Source: Ascaphus truei (Eukaryota; Chordata; Amphibia; Anura; Ascaphidae). Taken from it: a stretch of DNA of 64,000 nt. The DNA lies in NCBI GenBank assembly GCA_036426205.1, contig CM071587.1, positions 723,294-787,293 on the forward strand. The letters run 5' to 3'. Under the pieces are notes generated by a model, which saw only the letters and a list, made by a program, of their open reading frames with translations, did not search any database and had not been told where the DNA came from. Below, in pieces: positions 62,314 to 64,000 of this stretch; position 1 is the stretch's first letter, and the number at the start of each line of letters is the position of its first letter. Position numbers and translations under genes: made by a program.

Positions 62314-64000
62314 TCAGTCTCCTCTCCAGCAATCCTTTGGGAGGCCCATAAGGCGACAATAAGAGGCAAATTTATCTCTATTGCGTCCCATAGGGAAAAA
62401 AAAAATTGATTAAAGAGCTCACAGAAAACATTAACACGCTGGAACAAGCCCATAAAAATAACCCCTCAAAGAGAGCGTACAAAACTCTAACCATAGCCAG
62501 ATCAAAACTTAAGCAAGCCCAACTAGAGGATGTAGAAAAGGCCCTTAAGTAGACAAACCAACAGTACTATGATAAGGGCAACAAGGCGGACAGACTTTTG
62601 GCTTGTAGACTGAGAGGAATACAGAAGAGATCCCAAATAACGGCGATCAAAAATAGGTCTGGTGAGATACAATATAGTGACACCAAAATAGCAGCAGAGT
62701 TTACAAAATATTATACGGAATTATATAACCTGAGATCAAAAAATGGCCGACCTGAACCAATAGCATCAGAATCCATAAAGAAATATCTAGACAGTTGCCA
62801 CCTCCCAACTTTAACAGAGGAGGAAAACACAGTCCTTAACGCTGAGATTACAAAAGAGGAACTGGAAGAGGCGGTCAAGGTGCTCAAACTCTCCAAGTCC
62901 CCTGGTCCTGATGGCTTCACCAATGTCTACTACAAGAGGTTCTTACCAATACTATCCACGCATCTATTAAAAATGTTCAACCATTTTATGGAAGGGAACC
63001 CAATCCCTACCTCAATGTCTCTTGCTAACCTAGCAATTATTCATAAGGAAGGCAGAGACCCGATGCAATGTGGAAGCTATCGCCCGATCTCCCTTCTCAA
63101 CAATGACCTCAAACTATATAGCAAAATACTAGCAAATAGGCTAAACCATATCTTACCGAGAATCATAAATATAGACCAAATAGGATTTGTCGCGGGCAGG
63201 CAAGCCTCAGACAACACACGTAAGATAATCAATATCATAGACCATGTCCACCTCACAGGCACCAAAGCAATACTTCTAAGTTTAGACGCAGAGAAGGCGT
63301 TCGATAGAATAGACTGGCTCTTCCCAGACCAAACCATGCACAAATTTGGCTTCAAAGACACATACCTAGAAGGGGTCCGCAGACTCTACCAAGACCTGTT
63401 AGCAATGGTAAAACTACCAGGGGGCAACCTCCAGAGATTTAACATTAAAAACGGTACGAGACAGGGTTGCCAGCTGCCCCTCTCCTCTTTGCACTCACTA
63501 TCGAACCCCTGGCGGCCACTATTCGGAACAATGTAGACATACAAGGAGCCACAATTGGACATAAACAATATAAGATATCTCTATTCGCGGATGATATCAT
63601 CTTAACGCTATCTAACCCCCAAATTTCCCTCCCCAACCTCCAAAAGATCTCAGAGACTTCGGTGAAATATCAGGATACAAAATTAATAGCGATAAATCCG
63701 AAGCATTGAACTTAAACCTGCCCGAGCCAGAGGTGAAACTCCTTAAGCTAAATTTTAACTACAAGTGGAGCTCCTCTTGTATCAAATACCTGGAATTACA
63801 GATATCGAGGAACTACCAATCCTTGTATCAGCATAATTACCCGGCCCTGTTTCGGAAAATCAAACAAGACCAGATAAATGGGAAGCATACGAAATATCAT
63901 GGATCGGGAGAATGATCTCGGTTAAAATGAACATACTCCCCAGATTGTTATACTACTTCCAGACTCTCCCGATCCACATCCCTGGCTCAGAATTAAAGAA
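62314..64000 (+). pseudogene. LINE ORF2 middle and reverse transcriptase, copy 2
   Basis: Resumes with WEAHKATIRGKFISIASHRE (about 62339-62398, with a frame-changing A run). A TAG follows at about 62549. From 62598 the frame is open: RSGEIQYSDTKIAAEFTKYY, KSPGPDGFTNVYYKR, YRPISLLNNDLKLYSK, LSLDAEKAFDRIDW and NGTRQGC. A frameshift near 63470 leads to PLLFALTIEPLAATI and LFADDIILTLSN (intact catalytic DD). Two more frame changes occur at about 63650 and 63870. The copy runs off the window. Confidence 0.88.

Larger units (their letters stand above)
59111..64000 (+). mobile_element. second L1/Tx1-type LINE, interrupted, runs off the window
   Basis: A 5' leader with a 27-bp hairpin (59227-59288), the endonuclease start (59347-59838), a 2.5-kb insert (about 59839-62313), then the middle and RT of ORF2 (62314-64000). 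Same family as the LINE at 35944-38991. About 190 residues between the endonuclease and the IRGKFISIAS region are missing, so the insertion was accompanied by a deletion, or two partial copies are joined. The left end of the element is not precisely known. Confidence 0.7.

Overview
The window reads as vertebrate nuclear DNA, most likely from an amphibian (probably a frog). Evidence: intron-split genes with consensus GT/AG splice sites, a transglutaminase-2-like gene, and a dense mix of Penelope-like elements (PLEs), L1/Tx1-type LINEs, a Gmr1-type Gypsy element, Harbinger-, hAT- and Tc1-type non-autonomous DNA elements, a tRNA-derived SINE and an endogenous retrovirus. The taxonomic call is inference. 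No bacterial operon, rRNA or CRISPR array is present.

Layout. 0.7-3.5 kb: a broken PLE (minus) with a hammerhead-ribozyme core downstream and a GC-rich insert. 3.5-5.0 kb: a myosin-rod-like pseudogene (minus) holding a Harbinger MITE. 5.0-7.7 kb: unassigned repeats. 7.67-13.4 kb: a hAT MITE split by a near-complete Gmr1-type Gypsy element (LTRs 7771-8269 and 12766-13262, target duplication GCGTC). 14.6-19.5 kb: copy A of an endogenous-retrovirus block (minus). 19.5-23.5 kb: a four-exon Myb/SANT-like gene (minus) with an open spliced frame. 23.76-28.16 kb: a nearly intact PLE with 15-bp target duplications. 28.2-29.8 kb: second copy of the myosin-like pseudogene and its MITE. 29.8-40.2 kb: copy B of the retroviral block, enlarged by a third PLE (31685-33870) and an L1-type LINE (35944-38991). 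40.2-41.5 kb: retroviral pol and gag remnants.

41.8-58 kb is the 5' part of a transglutaminase-2-like gene, heavily rearranged. The TATA promoter plus tiny first exon occurs three times on the plus strand (ATG at 42674, 43929, 51666). Exon 2 is on the plus strand (46248-46427). Exons 3 and 4 are on the minus strand (57419-57177 and 56667-about 56603). Inverted copies of one 458-bp sequence (48178-48635 and 58365-58822) bracket the interval holding exons 3-4, and inverting that interval would restore exon order. Exon 4 runs directly into a minisatellite, and the minisatellite changes strand near 54.65 kb, so either a real inversion or a mis-join is possible.

58.1-58.6 kb holds a LINE reverse-transcriptase fragment. 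59.1-64.0 kb is a second L1-type LINE, interrupted by a 2.5-kb insert full of hairpins, and it runs off the window end.

The genes do not form a pathway. The window is mostly layered insertions and duplications around one host gene (tgm2-like) and one transposon-derived Myb-like gene.
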